This document shows, piece by piece, positions 1 to 7,815 of a DNA stretch of 64,000 bases. The position numbers were made by a program, and so were the translations under genes. The notes below the pieces were generated by a model. It did not search any database and had not been told where the DNA came from. It saw nothing but the letters and a program-made list of their open reading frames with translations. The stretch comes from Neobacillus bataviensis LMG 21833 (GTDB taxonomy: Bacteria > Bacillota > Bacilli > Bacillales > Cytobacillaceae): the NCBI RefSeq assembly GCF_000307875.1, contig NZ_AJLS01000005.1, positions 1-64,000 on the forward strand. The letters are read 5' to 3'. How positions within the stretch are numbered: the stretch's first letter is position 1; each line of letters begins with the position of its first letter.

Positions 1-149
1 TTTCTTGACAGAAGACCAATATAAGCGGAAAAACTTCCTTTATTATCAAGGAAATATGGGTATTTCCCAATTTAAACGGAATTTTGCCGTTTATTTTTCA
101 AATGCAGTGAAATATAAAAGAGCCTTTAAATTAAATAAAACATTCTATG

Positions 150-173
150 AAAAAAGCCCGCCCCATAGGAGCG
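150..173 (-). terminator. Intrinsic terminator of dgkB
   Basis: On the minus strand a six-pair stem (CGCTCC with GGGGCG, one G-T pair, 3-nt loop) lies just past the dgkB stop codon and is followed by GG, C and a run of T. The remaining bases 1-149 show no convincing gene. Confidence 0.75.
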
Positions 174-181
174 AACTTCAA

Positions 182-1126
182 CTAGCTATATCTCTTCCCC
201 GATACCCAATCGGTCGGTCGGTCATTCGGGCGAATATTCTCCAGGGGTACGAATACCTCTAAATGGCGGTACAGGTTTTCAAATTCGGCAGGCAGCAAGC
301 CGCCAAATTCGCCATCTAAGTTCAACTGTACTTTTTCATCTGAATATACCTTAATCCTGTTTGCCTGTGTGTAGAGCACATTCGGGTCATTCACATGTTC
401 ACCGCGAATCGCTAAAGTGGCAATCCGGACAAACTCGGCAAGATTTACTTTTTTCAGAATTAACAAGGAAAACAATCCATCGTTTATGGAACTATCAGGT
501 GCGAGCTTTTCAAATCCGCCAATCGAATTAGTCAGCCCCACTAAAAACATCATTGCTTCTCCTTCAAACAGCTTTCCATCATATTCAATCTTTAAATCAG
601 AAGCTTTAAATGCAGGAAGCATTTCCATCCCTTTTAAGTAGTAGGCAAGTTGACCGAGCATCGTCTTTAATTTGCTGGGTACCTCGTATGTAATCTCAGT
701 AATTTTGCCACCGCCGGCAATATTAATAAAGTAACGATCATTAATCCGGCCAATATCGACGGGAATTAATTCCCCATTCGTGATAATATCCACTGCAGAT
801 CCAACATCCCTTGGAATATGAAGAGCTCTTGCAAAATCATTGGTTGTACCCGCTGGAATAATCCCTAACTTTGGACGATACTCCTGCTCTGCAAGGCCAT
901 TTACGACCTCATGAATCGTTCCATCGCCGCCGGCTGCAATGACGACATCATACTGACGCTCGACCGCTAACCGCGCTGCAGCCGTTGCATCACCAGCACC
1001 TGTTGTCGCATGACAAGATGCTTCATATCCGGCAATCTCTAATTTTCCAAGAATTTCCGGCAGATTCCGCTTCAGAACTTCTCGTCCTGATGTAGGATTG
1101 TAAATAAGTCTTGCTCTTTTCATCAT
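182..1126 (-). CDS. dgkB: Diacylglycerol kinase (DagK/DgkB-type lipid kinase)
   Basis: Soluble diacylglycerol kinase that returns diacylglycerol released during lipoteichoic acid synthesis to phosphatidic acid. The 314-residue product shows the DAGK catalytic fold: an N-terminal RARLIYNPTSGR strand-turn, the nucleotide-binding GGDGT(I)HEV motif near residue 80, and the GIIPAGTTNDFAR motif. There is no membrane segment, as expected for this family. Four consecutive ATG codons occur at the 5' end; the last (1126) is best spaced from the AGGATGATG Shine-Dalgarno, although any of the tandem ATGs could be used. In B. subtilis dgkB lies close to gatCAB; here a roughly 7-kb block separates them. Confidence 0.93.
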   Translation of the reverse strand: MMKRARLIYNPTSGREVLKRNLPEILGKLEIAGYEASCHATTGAGDATAAARLAVERQYDVVIAAGGDGTIHEVVNGLAEQEYRPKLGIIPAGTTNDFARALHIPRDVGSAVDIITNGELIPVDIGRINDRYFINIAGGGKITEITYEVPSKLKTMLGQLAYYLKGMEMLPAFKASDLKIEYDGKLFEGEAMMFLVGLTNSIGGFEKLAPDSSINDGLFSLLILKKVNLAEFVRIATLAIRGEHVNDPNVLYTQANRIKVYSDEKVQLNLDGEFGGLLPAEFENLYRHLEVFVPLENIRPNDRPTDWVSGKRYS

Positions 1127-1291
1127 CATCATCCTATTTTTTAAATAACATGGCTTTGTCAATTCTATATTCTACCAATTATCTTCATCGCTTACAAATA
1201 TCTTGCAAAGCCATTGTATTAATATCTCCTCCAACGTCAGAATACTATCATAACGTCTTTTTATTTATTTGCAAAAAATTAACCAAGATTT

Positions 1292-2206
1292 TTATTGATT
1301 CGTGTTAAGGCTGACATCATAGGCGCCCGCAATGTGAATTTGGTATTTACCTTCACCTGATTGATAAACAGCATTTTTTCTCGTCCCATATTTCGGATTC
1401 TCTTTTTCTGATACCTGCCAGTCTCCTTCTTTCCCGCTTACATTTTCAACGCCAACAGCAGAAACCTTTAAATTACTGTTTTCTGCAGCATCCACGATAA
1501 TCGATGACGCACTCTCAATATTCCAGTCGTTTGCGAGTGTCCGCGGTTTTAAGGTTAGCGAATTACCATTTCCGATCACCTCAAGTTTTACATCCTTCGG
1601 CACAAGAATCGTTCCTGCTAGACTTCCCTGCGAATCAAACGGGCCAATCTCGTTCGGCAGCGTCTTTACATTTAAATAAAGTGTATCTCCCTTTTTCGTT
1701 GCTGCAATGATATCATCCGCACTTTTCAGCAGCTTCTCTTTGTTCGCCGCTTGCACCCGGTACGTGCCAAACATCGAGACTTCTTTCTCCTCTGTCGCCT
1801 CAATCGTCATATCATATCCGACAGTCCTAACCACCACTCGTTTAATGCTATCGTCCATTTGGTAAGAAAAAGCAGGTAGTTCAAACGAACGCTCCTCTCT
1901 AGCCATTACCTCTTCAGCTTTTTCCATCAGCCCGGTAGTATTTAAAACAGCAAAGACAATCCCAACCGTTCCAATCACGCCAACAAAGAAAATACTCAAA
2001 AAATCATATTTTAATATGGGCTTTTCCTGCCGTGACAAAAATAAATATAGAAGGATTTCAATACCCAGAACTATTAATAAAAGCGGCCACCATGCCGTCA
2101 TTACCTGAACAAGATTTAATCCTAAAAACTTCGAAAAAAAGAGGAATACACCTAGCAGTAAAAGTGATGCCCCCATCGAAAAAGTGCCAACACGCCAGGT
2201 TCTCAT
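1292..2206 (-). CDS. LiaF-like membrane protein with C-terminal beta-rich (toastrack/DUF4097-like) domain
   Basis: The 304-residue product starts with two hydrophobic hairpin segments (about residues 8-55) containing the WWPLLLIVLGIEILL pattern typical of LiaI/LiaF-type transmembrane regions. A further membrane segment follows at about 68-90. Residues about 105-300 are a soluble beta-rich region with the look of the DUF4097/toastrack fold seen in LiaF and related envelope-stress proteins. It is the last gene of the ECF sigma operon and its ATG overlaps the stop of the preceding 31-codon gene (ATGA). I infer a role in sensing or buffering envelope stress; the actual ligand is unknown. Family placement rests on pattern resemblance, not a search. 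Confidence 0.7.
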   Translation of the reverse strand: MRTWRVGTFSMGASLLLLGVFLFFSKFLGLNLVQVMTAWWPLLLIVLGIEILLYLFLSRQEKPILKYDFLSIFFVGVIGTVGIVFAVLNTTGLMEKAEEVMAREERSFELPAFSYQMDDSIKRVVVRTVGYDMTIEATEEKEVSMFGTYRVQAANKEKLLKSADDIIAATKKGDTLYLNVKTLPNEIGPFDSQGSLAGTILVPKDVKLEVIGNGNSLTLKPRTLANDWNIESASSIIVDAAENSNLKVSAVGVENVSGKEGDWQVSEKENPKYGTRKNAVYQSGEGKYQIHIAGAYDVSLNTNQ

Positions 2207-2298
2207 ACTTCTTCTCCTCCTTTTCTTTTTCTAAAAAGGAATCCAATACCGGCTCCGAGAATGATTATCCCCGCCAACCCTTTTTTCCACTTACTCAT
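2203..2298 (-). CDS. 31-residue membrane microprotein in ECF sigma operon
   Basis: This short gene begins at ATG 2298, nine bases behind a good GGGAGG Shine-Dalgarno, and ends in TGA overlapping the start of the next gene by the ATGA quartet. Its own start overlaps the stop of the upstream 361-codon gene by 8 bases, so all three are probably translationally coupled. The product has a Lys-rich N terminus (MSKWKKG), one Gly/Ile-rich hydrophobic helix (about residues 8-22) and a basic-then-acidic tail (RKRKGGEEV). No family is recognised. Strong initiation signals and tight packing on both sides argue that it is a real gene rather than noise. Confidence 0.75.
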   Translation of the reverse strand: MSKWKKGLAGIIILGAGIGFLFRKRKGGEEV

Positions 2299-3376
2299 GG
2301 TTCTTAACCTCCCTTTTCCGTTTACTTCCTGATAAAAGCTTGATTCCGCCGCCAATCAATAAGACACAAACAAGACCGGTTTGGAGGTAGCCCTGAACCC
2401 AATACATGACATCGACATTGATTAATCGTCGTAACAACGGTGAAAATGCCGGAAGCAGGACATTCATGACCAAATAGTAAACCCCCATTAGTAGTAATCC
2501 AATACCGACCCATTTTTGATGATTAAGGAAATAGGCGATAATCGGGACATCTTCAATTTCCTCTTCACCGTACCTAGACACCTTTTGCATTGCGTCAAAA
2601 AAGCTGTAAAACCAGATAATCGGGATGAGGAATAAGAAAATGCCAAGGCGTAAAACATCTAAGATATAAACCGAAAACAAGAACGCAGCCATCAGTTGAA
2701 TGCCGCGGCGTTGCAAACCTAGATACAAATGGCCGGCGCCAGGGAAAATCGAGAGAAACGTTGCGATGGCCTTGCTTTTCTTGCCGTCCTCCCGGCGTAA
2801 TTCAAAATCTTCATAAATTGTCCGGTCAATTAATTCCTCACCGCGCTGCTTTTTATTGACCTGCTGCACGGCGTCAAAAAATCCATATACCCAAATGATC
2901 GGGAGTGCCGCCAAAAAGATTAAAAATTCTGAACGGCTGGAAAGTGCCGTGATAAAAATAATCATGGCACCAAGGCCAAAAAAGGTGGCTAATAAGGTTA
3001 AGCCCCGGTTCATTAAGCCAAGTTGAAAATGGCCAAGTCCAGGGATAAACGATAAGACGATGGTGTAAAAGCGTTCTGAGTCCTGGCTTCCCTTGGAATT
3101 CCGGTATTCAGGATTCGTTTCCGTTAGAGCTTTCTTTTGTTTTGAAATCTGTACACCCATATCTATAAAGCTAATCAAATAAATGAAGATACCTGCCATA
3201 AAGGCCAGGATGGCCACTTCTCCATTATGATTGTACGAGAATAAAGAGATCACCGTTACAAATGCCAAGCCAATAACCGATAGTAGATACAGCACCCCGC
3301 GAAACATGTTGCCGAAATAAATATGACCGAGGCCGGGAAAAAGCGATAATGTTAAAGCCTTCGAGGAATTTTTCAT
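2291..3376 (-). CDS. Polytopic membrane protein with three ~100-residue repeats
   Basis: The 361-residue product contains three copies of a motif: FPGLGHIYFG at residues 13-22, IPGLGHFQLG at 111-120 and FPGAGHLYLG at 211-220. Each is followed by an RG pair, two hydrophobic helices and an acidic F-D-A/M element (SFIDMGVQ, YGFFDAVQQ, YSFFDAMQK). The repeat spacing of 98-100 residues points to internal triplication of a TM2-like two-helix unit. A C-terminal part (about 290-350) adds two more helices. Its ATG overlaps the anti-sigma stop codon (ATGA). Function is unknown; position in the operon suggests it serves the same envelope response as the sigma factor. Confidence 0.8.
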   Translation of the reverse strand: MKNSSKALTLSLFPGLGHIYFGNMFRGVLYLLSVIGLAFVTVISLFSYNHNGEVAILAFMAGIFIYLISFIDMGVQISKQKKALTETNPEYRNSKGSQDSERFYTIVLSFIPGLGHFQLGLMNRGLTLLATFFGLGAMIIFITALSSRSEFLIFLAALPIIWVYGFFDAVQQVNKKQRGEELIDRTIYEDFELRREDGKKSKAIATFLSIFPGAGHLYLGLQRRGIQLMAAFLFSVYILDVLRLGIFLFLIPIIWFYSFFDAMQKVSRYGEEEIEDVPIIAYFLNHQKWVGIGLLLMGVYYLVMNVLLPAFSPLLRRLINVDVMYWVQGYLQTGLVCVLLIGGGIKLLSGSKRKREVKNHE

Positions 3377-3843
3377 TTCTTATCTGCCTCCTTTTTTTCT
3401 AATGAATCCATCCATGCAAAAGTTTTATTAATAACACCTTCCGTCACCGAAGACTTCTTTTCCTGTACGTGCTGCGGACTTTCTAACGAACTCGCATAAG
3501 TAGCGAGCGATTGAAACGCCCCCGAAAACATCAGAAGAATCGTCGCCACCGCCGCCAAAAAATAATGAAACACCACCTGCTGATAAAAAGGCTTTTTCCC
3601 GTCAACCGTGTTGTTAATGGTGTCAGGCACCACCGAAGGTACCAGCATTGCCATTACTTGGTCTGTGAAGCTGCTTTCATTTGATAGAGCTGGAAGGGAT
3701 GTTTCATTGGCTGAGACTGCTTCCAAGTAGTTCTCTAGACATTTGTCGCATGTATATAAGTGATTTTCTAGCTGCTCACGGTCTGTGTCGTTGATTTCGT
3801 CCTTCACATATTGCATCCATTCATCGTAACTATAATGCTTCAT
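3373..3843 (-). CDS. Zinc-finger (zf-HC2) anti-sigma factor
   Basis: This 156-residue protein should hold the neighbouring ECF sigma factor inactive at the membrane. The N-terminal part shows the ZAS/zf-HC2 signature H-x3-C-x2-C (HLYTCDKC, about residues 31-38) after an acidic helix. One hydrophobic segment (HYFLAAVATILLMFSGAF, about residues 88-105) would anchor it, leaving an outer tail of about 50 residues. The start at 3843 is chosen because GGAGG lies at the proper distance; an earlier in-frame ATG has none. The gene overlaps the sigma gene by 4 bases, the usual arrangement for such pairs. The stimulus is not evident. Confidence 0.88.
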   Translation of the reverse strand: MKHYSYDEWMQYVKDEINDTDREQLENHLYTCDKCLENYLEAVSANETSLPALSNESSFTDQVMAMLVPSVVPDTINNTVDGKKPFYQQVVFHYFLAAVATILLMFSGAFQSLATYASSLESPQHVQEKKSSVTEGVINKTFAWMDSLEKKEADKK

Positions 3844-4385
3844 GAAAAATCGTCCTCCTTCCAATTCTTTTTCATCCAGCTTCGCGCCCGGTACAGCTTG
3901 GTTTCGATCGTCTTGACCTGGACATTTTGTTCCTGCGCCATTTGCTGATAGCTTTTCTCTGCTATGTAGAACCCATAAATTACTTCGCGGTAATTCTCAG
4001 GCACTTCATTTAGCTTACTTCGAACCAGCCGGCGCCGATCCTGCTCGATAATTTCCTTCTCTATACTATCCCTCGGCGTTGCTAATGCTGCCTGCTCGAG
4101 CGCATCCACAACTTCCTCTCTTCTTCTTACCTGCTTTCGTTTTACATCTATCGCATGGTTAACAGCAATGCGTGTCATCCACGTTTTAAACCCTTGACCT
4201 TCATATTTGGGGAGAGAGGTGTAAATTTTCATAAACACTTCCTGTGCCGCGTCTTCCGCTTCCTTTTGATCGCGAAGAACAGCAAAGACAGTCCGGAACA
4301 CATCATTGCGGTACTTCTCAACCAAAAGACGAAAGGCATGATCATTGCCTTCCAGCACTTTTTGAATTAACACAGTGTCGCTAAT
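3840..4385 (-). CDS. ECF-type RNA polymerase sigma factor (probable ATT start)
   Basis: A group IV (ECF) sigma factor. Region 2 is evident in the AFRLLVEKYRNDVFRTVF and DAAQEVFMKIY stretches and region 4 in LNEVPENYREVIYGFY...SYQQMAQEQNVQVKTIETKLYRAR. The first ATG (4418) has no Shine-Dalgarno and would add 11 atypical basic residues. An AAAGGGGGAGAG site sits six bases before an ATT codon at 4385, and initiating there gives (M)SDTVLIQKVLEGND, the normal start of this family (181 residues). I therefore annotate an ATT start, which needs experimental proof. It heads an operon with its anti-sigma factor and three membrane proteins. Confidence 0.85.
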   Translation of the reverse strand: MSDTVLIQKVLEGNDHAFRLLVEKYRNDVFRTVFAVLRDQKEAEDAAQEVFMKIYTSLPKYEGQGFKTWMTRIAVNHAIDVKRKQVRRREEVVDALEQAALATPRDSIEKEIIEQDRRRLVRSKLNEVPENYREVIYGFYIAEKSYQQMAQEQNVQVKTIETKLYRARSWMKKNWKEDDFS

Positions 4386-4423
4386 CGTTCTCTCCCCCTT
4401 TCTTTTTACCTTACACATGAATA

Positions 4424-4450
4424 GACGATTCGTTTTCGCCGAACCCCTAC
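4424..4450 (-). promoter_or_regulatory. Possible ECF-type autoregulatory promoter
   Basis: A CGTC tetramer on the minus strand (4427-4424) is like the -10 element of many ECF promoters. It would place the transcript start near the first ATG, leaving a leader of about 30 bases with the GGGGGAG site before the ATT codon. The expected AAC-containing -35 element is not convincing (GTAGGGG at the right distance), so this is tentative. Confidence 0.3.
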
Positions 4451-4845
4451 ACTTTTTCTAAAAAGTTTAATTAATCTTTTTCATTAACAAAACGAATATA
4501 GTATTCCACTCCACCGTTTTCTATAGAAACTATTTCAGAGTACCAATCCTTGCCAATAAGGCGGTGTGAGCAGAGCCAAGATAATACTAATCTTAAGCTA
4601 TAAATGTATATTTATCATATTACTTGTCCATTCTTATTCGTTTTTGTGGCGCTCCGCCCCTTTTCCAAACCAAAAAACGCGCAAGAACAAGCCTGCACGT
4701 CCAAAAAGAGTATTCTATTAGTCCATAATCCCAATATAAATATATAATAATGCATTTCCGGGTAATGGAAATCCACCATAATAATACCAATTACTTATGA
4801 TAGAATAGTAGTGTAAAAGAAAATAGTTAGAAGGGAGTCATTCAT
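4428..4845. other. Divergent intergenic region with possible coding remnant
   Basis: About 420 bases lie between the sigma operon and plsY. On the minus strand, 4471 to about 4605 reads open with protein-like composition ending in EYYIRFVNEKD and a TAA stop, but it has no start codon or Shine-Dalgarno, so it may be a gene remnant. The remainder is AT-rich and I see no RNA gene or clear promoter for plsY apart from a weak TATGAT/TAGAAT near 4796-4807. Confidence 0.3.
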
Positions 4846-5466
4846 ATGTTTTGGTTGCTGCTCCTTGCTTCCTATTTAATCGGAAGCGTTCCCACTGCCC
4901 TGATTGTGGGCAAATTAGTCTTTGGTGTCGATATTCGCGACCACGGCAGCAAAAATCCTGGTGCAACCAACACCTTGAGGGTACTTGGTAAAAAATCAGC
5001 CATCTTCGTCCTCATTATCGACTTAGCCAAAGGAGCCTTGGCAACGTACTTGCCAATCCATTTTCACCTTAATGCGGAGCCGCTTTATTTTGGACTAATG
5101 GCAGTTGTTGGCCATTGCTTCCCGATTTTTGCAGGTTTCAGGGGCGGTAAAGCAATTGCTACAACCGCAGGCGCACTTTTAATGGCAAACTTACCATTGC
5201 TCATCATTGCTTATGTAACCTTCTTTTTGGTCATCTTTTTATCAAAATATGTATTTTTCGGCTCCATCTCAGTCGGCCTGAGTATGCTTGTCTATGCATT
5301 TATTTCTCCCAGCCTTGAATTAGAACTTATCTTTTTATTATTCTCGTTATTTTTAATCTTTTTGCACCGCTCCAACATTCGCAACTTCATCCTTGGCATC
5401 GAACCGAAAATCAATGATAAAAACTTGATAAATGATAGAATCCCGCCAAAAAATAGCGGATTCTAA
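4846..5466 (+). CDS. plsY: Glycerol-3-phosphate acyltransferase PlsY
   Basis: Integral membrane acyltransferase that uses acyl-phosphate to acylate glycerol-3-phosphate, the first step of phospholipid synthesis. The 206-residue product begins with the family hallmark SYLIGSVPTALIVGK and shows the conserved GSKNPGATNTLRVLGK (about residues 34-49), VVGHCFPIFAGFRGGKAIATTAG (glycerol-phosphate and acyl-phosphate binding loops) and the C-terminal HRSNIRNFILGIEPKI. Membrane helices are spread over the whole length as expected. GAAGGGAG precedes the ATG. Phosphatidic acid is also the product of dgkB nearby, but the two are in separate transcription units. Confidence 0.93.
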   Translation: MFWLLLLASYLIGSVPTALIVGKLVFGVDIRDHGSKNPGATNTLRVLGKKSAIFVLIIDLAKGALATYLPIHFHLNAEPLYFGLMAVVGHCFPIFAGFRGGKAIATTAGALLMANLPLLIIAYVTFFLVIFLSKYVFFGSISVGLSMLVYAFISPSLELELIFLLFSLFLIFLHRSNIRNFILGIEPKINDKNLINDRIPPKNSGF

Positions 5467-5468
5467 AA

Positions 5469-5502
5469 ATCCCCGGTGGAACCACCACCGAGGATTTTTT
5501 TA
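5469..5502. terminator. Bidirectional terminator between plsY and the thioredoxin-fold gene
   Basis: A stem (CGGTGG with CCACCG, loop AACCA, extended by ATCC/GGAT around one mismatch) is followed by seven T on the plus strand and preceded by A-rich sequence, so it can serve both converging genes. Confidence 0.85.
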
Positions 5503-6054
5503 TTTTACTAGCGCAGCAATAATACTGTTCGCAACCGTTTGCCAAATGTTCGAGTCCACCAGATACTCCGCCCGAAGCTGCTTATACACTTCCATTTGCT
5601 TCTCCTGAAAATCTTCAGCTTCTTTATCCGGCAGGGCCGCCCGTCTTTCCATCACAAGCGCCTGCATTTCAGCTGCGCGAGGACCCCAAACTGCCACTTC
5701 ACTACCTTCTTCATTTATAAAAATGAAGATAGGAATCGCTCGTGACGTGCCATTCGTTAAGTATTGATCCATTAACTCGAGATTTTGGTCACGGAGAACA
5801 AATCGCAGTTCGATTCCCGCCGCCTCAGCTACCCTCATTAATATCGGGTTGTTCAGCAACGCATCGCCGCACCAATCCTCTGTCAGTACAATCGCACGCA
5901 AGTTTTTAGCCCTGACAGCCTCCAACTTGCTTTTATCTTCAGCACTCAAAGAAAACTTCTCATAAATTGAAAGCATTTCCTCTTTATTTTGCTTCATCAA
6001 GTTAATATACTCGTCCGCAGTCAAACCTTTTTGAAACCAAGCATTCAACCCCAT
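5500..6054 (-). CDS. Thioredoxin-fold protein with single-cysteine WCGD site
   Basis: The 184-residue cytosolic protein matches the thioredoxin-like family found in many bacilli. Strand-turn residues IVLTEDWCGDALLNNP (about 54-69) occupy the active-site position, but the motif is W-C-G-D instead of CxxC. The cis-proline strand is visible as SRAIPIFIFINEEG (about residues 104-117). There is no other cysteine, so disulfide exchange by the usual mechanism is unlikely; a monothiol or non-redox role is possible. It starts at ATG 6054 behind GGGGTG and is transcribed away from putP. Confidence 0.75.
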   Translation of the reverse strand: MGLNAWFQKGLTADEYINLMKQNKEEMLSIYEKFSLSAEDKSKLEAVRAKNLRAIVLTEDWCGDALLNNPILMRVAEAAGIELRFVLRDQNLELMDQYLTNGTSRAIPIFIFINEEGSEVAVWGPRAAEMQALVMERRAALPDKEAEDFQEKQMEVYKQLRAEYLVDSNIWQTVANSIIAALVK

Positions 6055-6277
6055 CTACACTGCACCCCTTCCATTTTCTTTTATGATAATCGTTTCCACC
6101 ACACGTTACAAAAGAACTGCTTTATTTATTTTTCGTTATTATTGTACAAGCATTCTTTCCTATTTTGAAAAAGCAATATTTTTACACTGGAAATAGAACT
6201 ACGGAGTTGATAGAATATTTCATATATAGAAAATATTATTTATATTATTTTCTATTGATAATAAAGGGGGTAAATAT

Positions 6278-7771
6278 ATGTCCAATGTTTCACTGCAGCT
6301 GGTTTCGATTGGAGTCTACATTGCGATGATGTTATTCATCGGCTGGTATTCCTACCGAAAAACGAGCAATCTGACGGATTACATGCTTGGGGGGAGGTCG
6401 TTAGGGCCTGCTGTAACCGCCTTGAGTGCTGGCGCCGCTGACATGAGCGGTTGGCTTTTGATGGGGTTACCTGGGGGTATTTATGTAACCGGTTTAGCCG
6501 ACGCATGGATTGCCATTGGCCTAACAATTGGGGCTTACCTAAACTGGCTTTTGGTTGCACCACGCCTTCGCTCATACACTCAGGTTGCCAACGATTCAAT
6601 TACCATACCAAGCTATCTTGAGAACCGTTTTAAAGACAAAACCAAACTACTCCGAATCGTTTCAGGTATAGTTATTCTTCTATTCTTTACTTTCTATGTT
6701 TCCTCGGGGATGGTTTCAGGAGCGGTCTTTTTTGAAAGTTCATTCGGAACAAGCTACCATACTGGCCTGTTTATCGTGGGCAGTGTTGTTGTTGCCTACA
6801 CCTTATTCGGCGGGTTTCTGGCAGTTAGCTATACCGACTTTATCCAAGGCCTAATGATGCTGATTGCTCTACTACTTGTACCAGCCATTGGAATCTTTAG
6901 TACTGGCGGTCCAGCAGAAACGTTTGATACAGTTCGTGCAATTGATCCTACAAGATTAGACTTATTAAAAGGGACAACAGGGATTGGAATCATCTCAGCG
7001 ATGGCCTGGGGCCTTGGCTATTTTGGACAACCACATATTATCGTCCGCTTTATGGCTATCAAAACGATAAAAGAAACGAAGAGTGCCCGCCGGATTGGCA
7101 TGGGCTGGATGATTATCTCGCTTATCGGTACCATCTTTACCGGATTAATTGGTATCGCATATTTTCATAATAACCCTCAGCATGTTTTAGAAAATCCTGA
7201 AACAGTATTTATTGCATTAAGCCAAATTTTATTCCATCCTATTTTTGCAGGATTTGCATTGGCTGCAATTCTAGCGGCGATTATGAGTACGATTTCTTCC
7301 CAGTTAATCGTAACCTCGAGTGCGCTTGTTGAAGATTTATACAAAGTCGTCATGAACAAAGAGGCTAAGGATAAGCATCTTGTTTTCTTAGGAAGAATGG
7401 CTGTCCTTCTCGTTGCTGTTGTCGCAGCAGCACTTGCTTTCAAGCAAAATAGTACCATTTTAGACCTTGTTGCTTATGCATGGGCCGGATTTGGAGCTGC
7501 CTTTGGTCCTGTTATTCTGTTAAGCCTATTCTGGAAAAAGATTACAAACCAAGGTGCCTTGTTTGGCATGATTGTCGGAGCCGTTACAGTCATCGTTTGG
7601 AAAAATGGAGACCTTGGTAAAGTTTTTTTTGGTGAATCACTTTATGAAATCGTACCGGGGTTCGTTCTCAACCTGCTTTTTGCGGTTGTAGTCAGCTTAA
7701 TTACTTATAAGAAAAATGAAGTGATTGAGAAAGAATTTGATGAGAGTGTTCGTTTATTAAAACAGGAATAG
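6278..7771 (+). CDS. putP: Sodium/proline symporter (PutP/OpuE type)
   Basis: Sodium:solute symporter family member of 497 residues with about 13 hydrophobic segments. Near the N terminus YMLGGRSLGPAVTALSAGAADMSGWLLMGLPG is the conserved PutP sodium- and proline-binding region. GGFLAVSYTDFIQGLMM and GYFGQPHIIVRFMA are further family signatures. In B. subtilis the paralogue OpuE sits beside gatCAB and imports proline for osmoprotection, which makes an osmotic role plausible. The rocA-type dehydrogenase elsewhere in the window would also suit a nutritional role. The leader has GGGGG before ATG. Confidence 0.9.
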   Translation: MSNVSLQLVSIGVYIAMMLFIGWYSYRKTSNLTDYMLGGRSLGPAVTALSAGAADMSGWLLMGLPGGIYVTGLADAWIAIGLTIGAYLNWLLVAPRLRSYTQVANDSITIPSYLENRFKDKTKLLRIVSGIVILLFFTFYVSSGMVSGAVFFESSFGTSYHTGLFIVGSVVVAYTLFGGFLAVSYTDFIQGLMMLIALLLVPAIGIFSTGGPAETFDTVRAIDPTRLDLLKGTTGIGIISAMAWGLGYFGQPHIIVRFMAIKTIKETKSARRIGMGWMIISLIGTIFTGLIGIAYFHNNPQHVLENPETVFIALSQILFHPIFAGFALAAILAAIMSTISSQLIVTSSALVEDLYKVVMNKEAKDKHLVFLGRMAVLLVAVVAAALAFKQNSTILDLVAYAWAGFGAAFGPVILLSLFWKKITNQGALFGMIVGAVTVIVWKNGDLGKVFFGESLYEIVPGFVLNLLFAVVVSLITYKKNEVIEKEFDESVRLLKQE

Positions 7772-7780
7772 TGTAGTGGA

Positions 7781-7815
7781 AACGGTCGGATTTGAATGAA
7801 ATCCGACCGTTTTTC
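7781..7815 (+). terminator. Terminator of putP
   Basis: A perfect 13-bp stem (AACGGTCGGATTT with its complement, 5-nt loop) is followed by TTTTT just after the putP stop codon. Confidence 0.92.

Noticed and set aside
5-262. An 85-codon plus-strand frame at the window start
   Set aside because: It crosses the dgkB terminator and antisense dgkB sequence, and has no ribosome site or recognisable features.
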